From the NCBI GenBank assembly GCA_031370485.1, contig JANMQK010000231.1, forward strand, positions 1 through 11,630: a stretch of 11,630 nucleotides of DNA, in the 5' to 3' direction. The notes beneath the pieces are model-generated. The model was not told where the DNA came from, did not search any database, and was given only the letters and a program-made list of their open reading frames with translations. This document shows positions 1 through 7,106 of the stretch, piece by piece. The translations under genes were made by a program, and so were the position numbers. Each line of letters starts with the position of its first letter. The stretch's first letter is position 1. The stretch comes from JANMQK01 sp031370485. GTDB lineage: Bacteria; Acidobacteriota; Polarisedimenticolia; Gp22-AA2.

Positions 1-1
1 C

Positions 2-877
2 GCGCCCGGAACGAGCCGTATGTCGAACCCGAACGCCCTGGAGATGCTCCGCGAGAACGCCATCTTCACGAACGTCGCCACGAAGCCCGATGGAACCGTG
101 TGGTGGGAGGGTCTCGAGGAGCCGCCTGCCGCCTGCACCGACTGGAAAGGCCAGCCCTGGACCCCCGCCAGCCGCGAGCCGGCCGCCCATCCGAACAGCC
201 GGTTCACCGTGTCGATTCGCCAGAGCCCCACCTACTCCGAGGAGTGGAACAATCCGAAGGGGGTTCCGATCAGCGCCATCCTCTTCGGGGCGCGGAGGGC
301 GAGTGTCGTCCCCCTGGTCTACGAGTCGTTCGACTGGGCGCACGGGGTCTACCTGGGTGCGACTCTTTCCTCCGAGACCACCGCGGCGGCGACGGGCGCC
401 GTGGGTGTCGTTCGGCGCGACCCCTTCGCCATGCTTCCCTTCTGCGGCTACAACATGGCCGATTACTTCCGCCACTGGCTCGGCATCGGCAAGCGCCTCA
501 CCCGCCCGCCGAAGATCTACCGGGTCAACTGGTTCAACCGGGGTGATGACGGGAAGTTCCTGTGGCCCGGCTTCGGCGAGAACCTGCGCGTCCTGCAATG
601 GGTCATCGGCCGGTGCAAGGGGACCGCCTCGGCCACCCAGACCGCGATCGGCTTCCTGCCGGGGCGGGGCGACCTCGATCTCGACGGGCTGAAGCTCCCC
701 GGAAGCGCCGTGGACCGCCTGCTGGCGGTGGACCACGAAGGCTGGATCGGCGCGCTCAGAAGCCAGGAGGAGTTCTTCGCCAAGTTCGGCGGCCGGTTGC
801 CGGACGAGCTCCGGCGGCAGCATGACCTCCTGGAGAAACGCCTCAGGGAATCCCGTCCCGCCAACCGCGCCCGCTGA
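2..877 (+). CDS. pckG: Phosphoenolpyruvate carboxykinase (GTP), C-terminal half, 5' truncated
   Basis: Makes PEP and CO2 from oxaloacetate using GTP in the cytoplasm, the entry step of gluconeogenesis. Only about 291 residues of the usual ~600 are present. The frame is open to the left edge and reads APGTSR before the first ATG at position 20, matching the family's GVAPGT..TNPNA region, so that ATG is internal. The visible fragment has HPNSRF (substrate-binding Arg), a paired RR at about residues 98-99, and VNWF...GKFLWPGFGEN. The three Phe of the last motif are those that clamp the guanine ring in GTP-type enzymes, which separates it from the unrelated ATP-type PckA. The GTP- and metal-binding loops further upstream lie outside the window. 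It ends in TGA and converges on the stress protein gene with 17 nt between them. Identification is firm from motif content. Confidence 0.96.
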   Translation, partial: APGTSRMSNPNALEMLRENAIFTNVATKPDGTVWWEGLEEPPAACTDWKGQPWTPASREPAAHPNSRFTVSIRQSPTYSEEWNNPKGVPISAILFGARRASVVPLVYESFDWAHGVYLGATLSSETTAAATGAVGVVRRDPFAMLPFCGYNMADYFRHWLGIGKRLTRPPKIYRVNWFNRGDDGKFLWPGFGENLRVLQWVIGRCKGTASATQTAIGFLPGRGDLDLDGLKLPGSAVDRLLAVDHEGWIGALRSQEEFFAKFGGRLPDELRRQHDLLEKRLRESRPANRAR

Positions 878-894
878 GGGGAACCGGCCCCCTC
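876..894. terminator. Possible bidirectional hairpin between convergent genes
   Basis: GAGGGG (876-881) pairs with CCCCTC (889-894) around a 7-nt loop. It overlaps the last two bases of the carboxykinase stop codon and fills the whole gap between two converging genes. The 6-bp stem is GC-rich but there is no T-run on either side, so it is not a classical intrinsic terminator. It may be a weak bidirectional stop or chance in GC-rich DNA. Confidence 0.3.
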
Positions 895-1380
895 CTACTC
901 CGTCGGGACGCAGAGCACGGGGCAGGGGGTGGCGCGCAGCACCTTTTCGGCCGTGCTCCCGAACAGCGCCCGCTCCAGGTCGGCCGACCGTCCGGCCGTT
1001 CCCAGCACGATCAGATCCACGGCGAAGTCGGTCGCCTTCCTCAAGATTTCCTCGAAGGGGGTGCCCCAGCTGATCACCATCTCCGTGGTCACGCCCCCTT
1101 CCCCGTCATCGACCTCACGAAGGAGTTTTTCCAGTCTCTCCCGCCTCTCGCGCTCCAGCCGTGAGCGCAGCTCCTTTTCCGTAAGGTTGAAGAGACGCGC
1201 CAGCTCATCGAGCCCGTGCCCGTCGATGACATGCTGCACGAGGAGCGACGCACCGCGCTGTCGCGCCAACTCCCGCGCTCGGATGAGGGCGGTGCGCCCC
1301 GGGCGGGAGAAGTCCGCTCCCACCAGGATCCAGTCGCGCCCCTTGGTCTTGTCCGTGCCACCTTCCGCGCTCTTCCTCAT
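895..1380 (-). CDS. Universal stress protein (UspA family), USP-A
   Basis: A 161-residue single-domain UspA-fold protein, probably cytoplasmic; family members bind ATP and help survival under starvation, redox or membrane stress. The N-terminal strand is DWILVGADFSRPGRTAL (about residues 16-32), followed by a charged helical insert rich in Arg and Glu (about 68-92). The nucleotide loop GTAGRSADLERALFGST lies at 127-143, before TPCPVLCVP near the C-terminus. The loop has ten residues between the second Gly and GS where the family consensus has nine, so ATP binding is probable but not certain. Start chosen at ATG 1380 because AAGGAGGT sits 5 nt upstream. A longer in-frame reading to 1497 would run through the sigma-54 promoter and is rejected. 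It lies beyond the kinase-regulator-DUF4010 run, with its own promoter. Confidence 0.93.
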   Translation of the reverse strand: MRKSAEGGTDKTKGRDWILVGADFSRPGRTALIRARELARQRGASLLVQHVIDGHGLDELARLFNLTEKELRSRLERERRERLEKLLREVDDGEGGVTTEMVISWGTPFEEILRKATDFAVDLIVLGTAGRSADLERALFGSTAEKVLRATPCPVLCVPTE

Positions 1381-1385
1381 CGCCG

Positions 1386-1393
1386 ACCTCCTT
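1386..1393 (-). promoter_or_regulatory. Shine-Dalgarno site fixing the USP-A start
   Basis: On the minus strand AAGGAGGT lies 5 nt before ATG 1380. It is a near-perfect ribosome binding site and decides against the upstream ATG at 1497. Confidence 0.9.
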
Positions 1394-1478
1394 CGAAGCC
1401 CCGCTGCGGGCCGCCATTCGCCATGGTCGTACGCGTGCCGGCCGCCCCGGTCTTCGAGGCAGGCCCGCAAATCATTCG

Positions 1479-1494
1479 TGCAATGGAGGTGCCA
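1479..1494 (-). promoter_or_regulatory. Sigma-54 (-24/-12) promoter of USP-A
   Basis: The minus strand reads TGGCAC-CTCCA-TTGCA, which fits the sigma-54 consensus TGGCAC-N5-TTGCW. The invariant GG (1493-1492) and GC (1481-1480) are separated by exactly 10 bp. The predicted start is near 1468, giving a leader of about 88 nt before ATG 1380. Such promoters need an ATP-hydrolysing activator, and the only one in view is encoded at 2906-4333. Confidence 0.87.
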
Positions 1495-1553
1495 CATCTT
1501 CGGGCCAGGAAGCGTTCCAATACGGAGGGGCGGCAGGGACCACCGCTGTGATT

Positions 1554-1599
1554 CCGCAACATATGCGGGGGCGCCGGCGGCGGATGCATTGTTTGCGGG
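1554..1599 (-). promoter_or_regulatory. Two tandem activator-binding-like boxes upstream of USP-A promoter
   Basis: On the minus strand box 1 (1599-1586) reads CCCGCA-AACAA-TGC and box 2 (1569-1554) reads CCCGCA-TATGT-TGCGG. Box 2 contains the perfect dyad CCGCA-N5-TGCGG. The boxes are 30 bp apart, close to three helical turns, and their centres fall about 93 and 123 bp upstream of the predicted transcription start. That is the usual placement of upstream activating sequences for sigma-54 activators. The binding protein is inferred to be the NtrC-family regulator encoded nearby; nothing proves it. Confidence 0.5.
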
Positions 1600-1609
1600 A
1601 CGGGCCGGA

Positions 1610-2878
1610 TCAGGTGGCGGCGATGTAGATCAGGTAGGCGGCCACGCCGGCGGCCATCATGGAGAGAAGCGGCGGCGCGACCGGGAGGAACAGCTTCCGG
1701 CCTCCCGCCCAGCCGACGATGGCGAGCTTGACCACCATGTTGCAGAGAAACGCGACGAGAATCGCCCGGATGGCCTCGGGAACAGGAATCGACCCCGCGG
1801 CGGCGAGAGTGGACATGGCCAGCGTGACGGCATGGACATCCGTCGTGCCGCCGATCACCGCGACCCCCAGGACTCCCGCGGTCCCCAGCCAGCGGGCCGC
1901 GGCCGAGGCGGCCACGAGAAACAGGGCGAGCGCCGCCGCGAGCAGCGCGGCGGACCGGAGACCCAGCGGGTTCTCGATGCCGAACTGCGTCCCGGCCGGC
2001 TCCTCCCGGCGCGTGGGGTCCATCCAGGCGACTGCCGCCAGGCTGCCGACGAGACCGGTGACCGTGGGCGCGCCGATCACGATGAGCGCCGCCGCGGTCA
2101 TGGCAGGAAAGGCCACCGCGACGACGGCGATCTGGGCGGCCGCCGAGGCCACGTTGGCGAGAACGATTCCAGTGGCCAGCGGGCCGGCGAGACCCGCCTC
2201 CTGCCTTCCCCTCCGCGAGAGGGTGAGGGTCGCCACGGTCGACGAGACGAGACCGGCGCAGAACCCCGCCGCCGCCAGTCCCTGCGCGGGCCCCAGCGCC
2301 CGCACTGCGATGTAGCCGCCGAACCCGATCCCGGCGATCAGGACGAAGAGCATCCAGAGGCGGAACGGGTTGACCAGGTTCCATGCGTCCACCGTCTCGT
2401 TTGGCAGGAGAGGCAGGACGACGAACGCGATCACCAGGAACCCCAGCGCGGCGGCAACCTCCCTGGGGTTCAGCCCGGCGTGCGCGAATTCATGGATGCG
2501 CGGCTTCAGGGCGAGCACCGCGAGCACAATGACCCCCAGCATCGCCGCCAGCGTGAGGTCGCTGTGGGCGAGGTACCCGAGGCCGAAGGTCGCCATCGCC
2601 GCCACCTCGGTGGTGGCCCCAAGCGCGTGGGCCCCGTGCATCGCGCCGGACTGGAGGTAGGCCGCCAGGATGATGGCGCCGGCGAACGCGGCCAGGACCG
2701 CCGCGACGAGCGGCTGGCCGACGTGCGCCGTCAGGGTGCCGAGCAGGGCGAGCAGCGTGAAGGTCCGGGATCCGATGGGCAGCGTCGGGGCGCGCTCACC
2801 CAGCGCCCGCTCGCGCTCGATCCCGATGACGAGGCCCAGCGCGAGCGACAGAAGGAACGGGCGGGCGGTCTCGAACAC
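1610..2878 (-). CDS. MgtC/SapB-DUF4010 family integral membrane protein
   Basis: A 422-residue, very hydrophobic inner-membrane protein with about 12-13 predicted membrane segments by eye. The N-terminus carries the MgtC/SapB-type signature LALGLVIGIERE (about residues 12-23). The C-terminal part is DUF4010-like, with AGLVSSTVATLTLS and the related GGTTDVHAVTLAM later on, polar Ser/Thr-rich stretches inside membrane helices that suggest an internal repeat. The substrate and function of DUF4010 proteins are unknown; the MgtC relationship hints at magnesium, acid or membrane-potential stress but does not prove transport. The start is GTG at 2878, with GGGGGA 5 nt upstream. It begins 27 nt after the regulator stop codon, so it is probably the last gene of the kinase-regulator operon. 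The family call is firm, the function open. Confidence 0.88.
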   Translation of the reverse strand: MFETARPFLLSLALGLVIGIERERALGERAPTLPIGSRTFTLLALLGTLTAHVGQPLVAAVLAAFAGAIILAAYLQSGAMHGAHALGATTEVAAMATFGLGYLAHSDLTLAAMLGVIVLAVLALKPRIHEFAHAGLNPREVAAALGFLVIAFVVLPLLPNETVDAWNLVNPFRLWMLFVLIAGIGFGGYIAVRALGPAQGLAAAGFCAGLVSSTVATLTLSRRGRQEAGLAGPLATGIVLANVASAAAQIAVVAVAFPAMTAAALIVIGAPTVTGLVGSLAAVAWMDPTRREEPAGTQFGIENPLGLRSAALLAAALALFLVAASAAARWLGTAGVLGVAVIGGTTDVHAVTLAMSTLAAAGSIPVPEAIRAILVAFLCNMVVKLAIVGWAGGRKLFLPVAPPLLSMMAAGVAAYLIYIAAT

Positions 2879-2905
2879 CTGTTTCCCCCGTGGAGAGTCC
2901 CGCGA

Positions 2906-4333
2906 TCAGCGAGGCGGCGCCTCGGGCTCCTTGGCCTTTGGCGTCTCGGAACGGCGCTCCCCGGTCGTTACGGAGCCGAGCCGGTACTGCTTGATCTTGT
3001 ACTGAATGGTGCGCGGGCTGATCTTGAGGACGGCGGCGGCGCGGCTCGTCGAGCCTCCGACCGCCTCCAGGGTGCGGAGGATCGCGTCGCGCTCGATGTC
3101 CCTCAAGGACGCTCCCGGGACCAGTGGACCGTCCGGCCTCTTCTGGGGTTCCTGCACCACCGGGAGCGAGGGGAAGAGAGACAGGTCGAGGATGGGCCCG
3201 CGGGCGAGCACCACCGCCCGCTCGATGGCATGCTCCAGCTCGCGCACGTTGCCCGGCCAGGAGTTGGAGACGAGCGCCGCCATCGTCTCGTCGTCGACAC
3301 CCGTCACGGTCTTGCCATTTCCGGCCGCGAACTTGTGGATGAAGTAGTCCACGAGCAACGGAATGTCCTGGTCACGCGCCCGCAGCGGCGGAAGGGGGAT
3401 CTCGATCACGTTCAGCCGGTAGTAGAAGTCCTCGCGGAACTTTCCCTCGCGGACGAGCGCAGGCAGGTCGCGGTGGGTCGCGGCGATCACGCGCACGTCC
3501 ACGGTCATCGTCACGTTGCCGCCCACCCGCTCGAACTGGTGGTCCTGCAGGAAGCGCAGCAGCTTCACCTGCATCCCCTGCGGGACGTCGCCGATCTCGT
3601 CGAGGAAGATCGTCCCTCCGGCGGCGATCTCGAAGCGGCCGGCGCGGCGCGCCAGCGCCCCCGTGAACGAGCCGCGCTCGTGGCCGAACAACTCGCTCTC
3701 GAGAAGCGTTTCCGGCAACGCGGCGCAGGAGACCTTGACGAAGGGCGCGTCGCGGCGCGAGCTGCGCTGGTGGAGGGCCTGGGCGATCAGCTCTTTCCCG
3801 GTGCCGCTCTCGCCCGTGATCAGGATCGAGGCCTGGCTGGGGGCGACCTGCTCGATCAGCCGGAACACCTGCAGCATCTCGGGGCTGCGGCCGATGATGT
3901 TCTCGAAGCTGTACTTCTCGTCCAGCCTCTCGCGCAGGATGCGGGTCTCGGCCGCCAGCCGCCGGCGGCTGAAAAGCCCCTCCAGGAGGTGCTCGAGCTC
4001 CTCGACGTCGATCGGCTTGGTCAGGTAATCCTCGGCACCGTCCCGCAGGGCCCGGACCGCGCTGCGAATCGTGCCATGCGCGGTCATGATGACGATCGCG
4101 ACCTCCGGGTAGCCTGCGCGGACCCGGGTCAGGAGCTCCAGCCCGTCCATGCCGGGCATCCTGAGATCGGTCAGGAGGACGTCGGGCGACTCCTGGGCCA
4201 CCAGCCGCAGCGCTTCGTCTCCGTCGGCGGCCAGCGCGACCTCGTACCCGTCCTCCGTAAGGATCTCGCCGAGGGTCCGGCGCGCCGCCTCCTCGTCGTC
4301 CGCGACCAGGACCCGCCCGCGCGATTCGCTCAT
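2906..4333 (-). CDS. NtrC-family sigma-54-dependent response regulator
   Basis: A 475-residue cytoplasmic transcription activator with the full three-domain plan. The receiver (about 6-118) has acidic pocket D12/D13, phospho-acceptor D56, T84 and K106. The AAA+ domain (about 147-375) has Walker A GESGTGKE at 174-181, GSFTGA loop at 221-226, Walker B GTIFLDEIG at 240-248 and arginine-finger region FREDFYYRLN. The C-terminal Fis-type helix-turn-helix (about 428-452) reads SRAAAVLKISPRTIQYKIKQ, followed by a charged tail. The sigma-54-contact loop has Ser where GAFTGA has Ala, a known natural variant. Phosphorylation should let it hexamerise and remodel sigma-54 holoenzyme. Its ATG overlaps the kinase stop codon as ATGA, so translation is probably coupled and the kinase is its partner. 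Likely targets are the two sigma-54 promoters in this window. Confidence 0.97.
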   Translation of the reverse strand: MSESRGRVLVADDEEAARRTLGEILTEDGYEVALAADGDEALRLVAQESPDVLLTDLRMPGMDGLELLTRVRAGYPEVAIVIMTAHGTIRSAVRALRDGAEDYLTKPIDVEELEHLLEGLFSRRRLAAETRILRERLDEKYSFENIIGRSPEMLQVFRLIEQVAPSQASILITGESGTGKELIAQALHQRSSRRDAPFVKVSCAALPETLLESELFGHERGSFTGALARRAGRFEIAAGGTIFLDEIGDVPQGMQVKLLRFLQDHQFERVGGNVTMTVDVRVIAATHRDLPALVREGKFREDFYYRLNVIEIPLPPLRARDQDIPLLVDYFIHKFAAGNGKTVTGVDDETMAALVSNSWPGNVRELEHAIERAVVLARGPILDLSLFPSLPVVQEPQKRPDGPLVPGASLRDIERDAILRTLEAVGGSTSRAAAVLKISPRTIQYKIKQYRLGSVTTGERRSETPKAKEPEAPPR

Positions 4334-6573
4334 CGCTTCACCTTCTCCTTGCTCCCGCCGCCGTCGCGCGCCTGGGCCGGGAGGATCACCGAGAAGACCG
4401 TCCCGCGGCCCGGTTCGCTCGTGTAGGCCAGGGTCCCGCCGTGCGCTTCGACGATTCGCCGTGCGATCGGCAGACCGAGCCCCGTGCCGCCGCGCTTCGT
4501 GGTCGTGAAGAAATTGAAGATGTCGATCCCCGGCTCGATGCCGACCCCGGTGTCCCCGACGCCGAACACCACGGCTCCGTTTTCATTCCGGGCGAAGAGC
4601 GCCAGCGTGCCGCTCTCGGGCATCGCTTCGAGGGCGTTGCGCACGAGGTTGATCAGCACCTGCTTCATCTTCTCACGATCCATGCGAATCGGGGGGAGCG
4701 AAGCCTCGATCTCGTCGGTCACGTCGATCCCCCGCTCGCGCGCCACCGGCGCCATCAGATCGATGATTTCCCTGAGAACCTCGCCCGGGGAGGCCGCGGC
4801 GAGCGACAGGTTGTCGATCGTCGAGAGCGACAGGAACTCGTTTACCAGCGTGTCCAGACGCGCAATCTCCTTGCGGGCGCTTTCCAGGAGCTTCTCGACC
4901 TCCGTCTGCAGGGACGGCTCCGCCCGCGCCACCCGGCGCGACAGGAGGACGAGCTGCAGGTTGATCGAGTTGAGGGGATTCCGCACCTCGTGGGCCAGGC
5001 TCGCGGCCAGGGTGCCGACGGCCGCCATGCGCTCGGCGCGCATCATGTTGTACTGGGCGTGCTGCAGCCGGAGAAACGCCTCCTGCGCCTCACGGTAGAG
5101 CCGCGCGTTCTCGATGGCCAGCGCCGCGTGCCCCGCCAGGGCGTGCGCCAGCTCGACTTCGTCGGGACGCCAGGAGGAGGGCCGCGACCGCGCCGCCACC
5201 AGGATTCCCTCCAGCCGCTCGTGGGCCATCAGGGGGACGATAACCACGGAGCGCAAGTCCAGCCGGCGGGCGAGCTCGGGATTCGCCCGGGCGTCGTCCA
5301 GCGCATCCTCGATCACCATCACCTGCCTCTGGCTCAGCGCGGCGAGAAACGCCCGCGAGCCCAGCGCCTTGAGATCGACCTCGCCCCCTTCCTCCAGGAC
5401 ATCCATCTTCGCGCCCGAGAGGTAGGCGAAGCGGAGTCGCTCCGGATCGTCGCCGAGCAGGATGAGACACCGGTCGGCCTCCAGGAGCTCGCGGCCGTAG
5501 TCCCCGACCGCCGCTAGGACGCGGTGCTGGTCGAGGCTCCCCCCGATCGCCCGGGTGAGCGAGGCGAGGGCCCGGGCCTCGGCGTCCCGGCGGCTCTCGG
5601 ACCGTATCGATCGCGCCTTGTCCACCGCCAGGCAGACCTGCCGGCCGAGCGTCTCCATGAAATGGAGCTCCTCGGGAGTGAAGATCTGCCCCGGGCGGTT
5701 GGCGATGTTCATGACCCCGAGAACGTCACGCTCGAACTTCAGGGGGATGCAGGCATGGGTCATGGGATCGTTCCCGCGCACCAGCTCTGGAAGCCGCGGG
5801 CATTCCAGGGTATTTCGCGCGTACTGCAGCCGGCCGGTCTTGAACACGTCCTGGCAGAGGCACGGTCCGATGCCCTCCTCTCGCGCCCTGCAGATGAATT
5901 CCTCGGCGACCCCGCGCGCCGCCGCCAGCTCCATCTCCCCCTTTCCTTTCTCCCCCCAGAAAATCCACCCGGCGTCGAGACCCAGTTTCTGGAGCACCAG
6001 ATCGAGCGCCTCCTCGAGGATCTCGTGATCCGCGGCGAGGGGCGTCTGGACGCGAACCGCGAACTCCCTCAGGGCCTCGAGCTCGACGTTGCGCTTCGCC
6101 AGCTGCTCCCCCTGCTCGCGGGTCTCCCGGATGACCCGCGAGGACCCGAGGGCGGAGGCGATGGCCCGCGCGGCGCTCCGCGCGAAGATCCGTGCCGCCG
6201 GGTTCCAGTGCCTGGGGCAATCCAGGACGATCGCCCCGACCGCCCCGGCGGCGCCGGTCAGCGGCAGGGCGACCCGCAGGGGCTTGCCATCGGAGGAGCC
6301 GGTCTCCTCCACCGGCGCGAGGTCGGACATCGACTTCGCTCCGAGCCCGATGAGGTCCCGCTCGGCATCCGGGCCGCGCGCCGCGGCGGCTTGGAGCGAA
6401 CCGTCCCCAGCCCTCCGAAGTGCGAGAAGCGCTCTCTGCGGGCCCAGGGCCTTGACGACCAGCGCCAGGCCCTGGTCGCAGATCTCCTCCGGCCCGGCCG
6501 GCTCCGCCGTCAGGCGGGCAAGCTCACCCAGGATGGCCATTCCCCCGGTCGCGTCGAACTCCTTGTCCAGCAT
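4330..6573 (-). CDS. Soluble sensor histidine kinase with three GAF domains
   Basis: A 747-residue kinase with no membrane segment or signal peptide, so it senses a cytoplasmic cue. Order: GAF1 (about 12-150), GAF2 (about 180-321), GAF3 (about 345-492), helical linker, HisKA with LAHEVRNPLN (phospho-acceptor H528), and HATPase with N box INLVRNALEA (N642/N646), G1 GDTGVGI (D674) and G2 GTGLGL (696-701). GAF2 holds an unusual cysteine group, C228, C238, C240, C258 and C275, that could bind a metal, Fe-S cluster or haem, or act as a thiol switch. The start is uncertain: ATG 6573 is preferred because it avoids overlap with the upstream gene, but it has no clear ribosome site. TTG 6645 would overlap that gene by 17 bp; ATG 6540 has GGGGGA with no spacing. 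The stop overlaps the regulator ATG. Confidence 0.95.
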   Translation of the reverse strand: MLDKEFDATGGMAILGELARLTAEPAGPEEICDQGLALVVKALGPQRALLALRRAGDGSLQAAAARGPDAERDLIGLGAKSMSDLAPVEETGSSDGKPLRVALPLTGAAGAVGAIVLDCPRHWNPAARIFARSAARAIASALGSSRVIRETREQGEQLAKRNVELEALREFAVRVQTPLAADHEILEEALDLVLQKLGLDAGWIFWGEKGKGEMELAAARGVAEEFICRAREEGIGPCLCQDVFKTGRLQYARNTLECPRLPELVRGNDPMTHACIPLKFERDVLGVMNIANRPGQIFTPEELHFMETLGRQVCLAVDKARSIRSESRRDAEARALASLTRAIGGSLDQHRVLAAVGDYGRELLEADRCLILLGDDPERLRFAYLSGAKMDVLEEGGEVDLKALGSRAFLAALSQRQVMVIEDALDDARANPELARRLDLRSVVIVPLMAHERLEGILVAARSRPSSWRPDEVELAHALAGHAALAIENARLYREAQEAFLRLQHAQYNMMRAERMAAVGTLAASLAHEVRNPLNSINLQLVLLSRRVARAEPSLQTEVEKLLESARKEIARLDTLVNEFLSLSTIDNLSLAAASPGEVLREIIDLMAPVARERGIDVTDEIEASLPPIRMDREKMKQVLINLVRNALEAMPESGTLALFARNENGAVVFGVGDTGVGIEPGIDIFNFFTTTKRGGTGLGLPIARRIVEAHGGTLAYTSEPGRGTVFSVILPAQARDGGGSKEKVKR

Positions 6574-6598
6574 GGCGATGACGGCGCGAGTATACCCC

Positions 6599-6625
6599 GC
6601 GGGATGGAGGATCCCGCCAGGCGGG
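6599..6625 (-). promoter_or_regulatory. Two overlapping inverted repeats between USP-B and kinase genes
   Basis: In the 55-nt gap after USP-B, the minus strand carries CCCGCC-T-GGCGGG (6625-6613) and, overlapping it, GCGGGAT-CCTCC-ATCCCGC (6617-6599), a perfect 7-bp stem with a 5-nt loop. They share 6613-6617, so RNA could form only one at a time. There is no U-run, so this is not an intrinsic terminator. It could stabilise the USP-B end of the mRNA or damp read-through into the kinase. If the TTG at 6645 were used, this stretch would be coding. Confidence 0.4.
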
Positions 6626-6628
6626 TTC

Positions 6629-7081
6629 TCAGGCGGGCGGTGCAATCTTGACGACTTCGACGTTGCAGGGGGCGTGGGTCACCAGGGCGTGGCAGACGCT
6701 TCCGAGGACCAGCCTCGCCAAGGTCGACGCCCCGTGCGATCCGGCGATCACGAGGTCCGCCCCCCACTCGCGGATGGCGTCCAGCAGCCCGTTTTTCACG
6801 CTGCCGTCACGCAATTCGTAGCTGGGTTGCAGATCCGGCCGCTCCTGGAACTTCTTCATGGCGGCCTGGATTCTCCGGTAGGCATCCTCGCGCAGCGCGG
6901 CGCGCATCCGTTCGTAAAGCGGCGCGTAGACCTCGACACCGTTGGCGGGCGGAACCGAGAGCGGCCTCTCGACCACAGTGACCAGCCGCACTTCGGTCCC
7001 CGGAGGCCAGGGTCTCCGGACGGCCTCATCGACCGCCGCGTCGGATGAAGGAGAGCCGTCAAACGCTATCAGGACCCTCAT
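6629..7081 (-). CDS. Universal stress protein (UspA family), USP-B
   Basis: A 150-residue single-domain stress protein, probably a cytoplasmic ATP-binding dimer by family analogy. The N-terminus MRVLIAFDGSPSSDAAVDEA has the usual Asp after the first strand. The nucleotide loop GSHGASTLARLVLGS (114-128) fits G-2x-G-9x-G-S exactly, and the protein ends with the expected strand around APCNVEVVK. ATG 7081 follows a GGGGGTGG ribosome-site-like run, within a predicted leader of only 16 nt. It is the first gene after a sigma-54 promoter and lies 55 nt ahead of the kinase, so it probably heads the operon USP-B, kinase, regulator, DUF4010 protein. It is clearly diverged from USP-A, which has a longer helical insert, so the two are not a recent tandem copy. 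Confidence 0.94.
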   Translation of the reverse strand: MRVLIAFDGSPSSDAAVDEAVRRPWPPGTEVRLVTVVERPLSVPPANGVEVYAPLYERMRAALREDAYRRIQAAMKKFQERPDLQPSYELRDGSVKNGLLDAIREWGADLVIAGSHGASTLARLVLGSVCHALVTHAPCNVEVVKIAPPA

Positions 7082-7106
7082 GGGCCACCCCCGTGTCTCG
7101 TATCAC

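Noticed and set aside
1381..1497. N-terminal extension of USP-A to an ATG at 1497
   Set aside because: It would encode the sigma-54 promoter itself, has no UspA similarity, and a strong ribosome site fixes the start at 1380.
1377..2384. A minus-strand frame (335 codons) overlapping the DUF4010 gene in another frame
   Set aside because: It shares the strand of the DUF4010 gene but is frame-shifted, Arg/Gly-rich and without domains, and it runs across the promoter of USP-A.
929..4426. A very long plus-strand open frame (1165 codons) opposite three genes
   Set aside because: It lies antisense to USP-A, the DUF4010 protein and the regulator, also crossing their non-coding gap. Its translation is low-complexity, rich in Arg, Gly and Pro, as expected from the stop-poor antisense frames of GC-rich genes.
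6589..6594. TATACT on the minus strand as a -10 box for the kinase gene
   Set aside because: It matches a -10 element and lies 15 nt before ATG 6573, but no -35-like sequence is found at 16-18 bp and the hairpin arms occupy that place.
5524..6651. Plus-strand open frame (375 codons) opposite the kinase gene
   Set aside because: It is antisense to GAF domains and the kinase N-terminus, with biased composition and no recognisable family.
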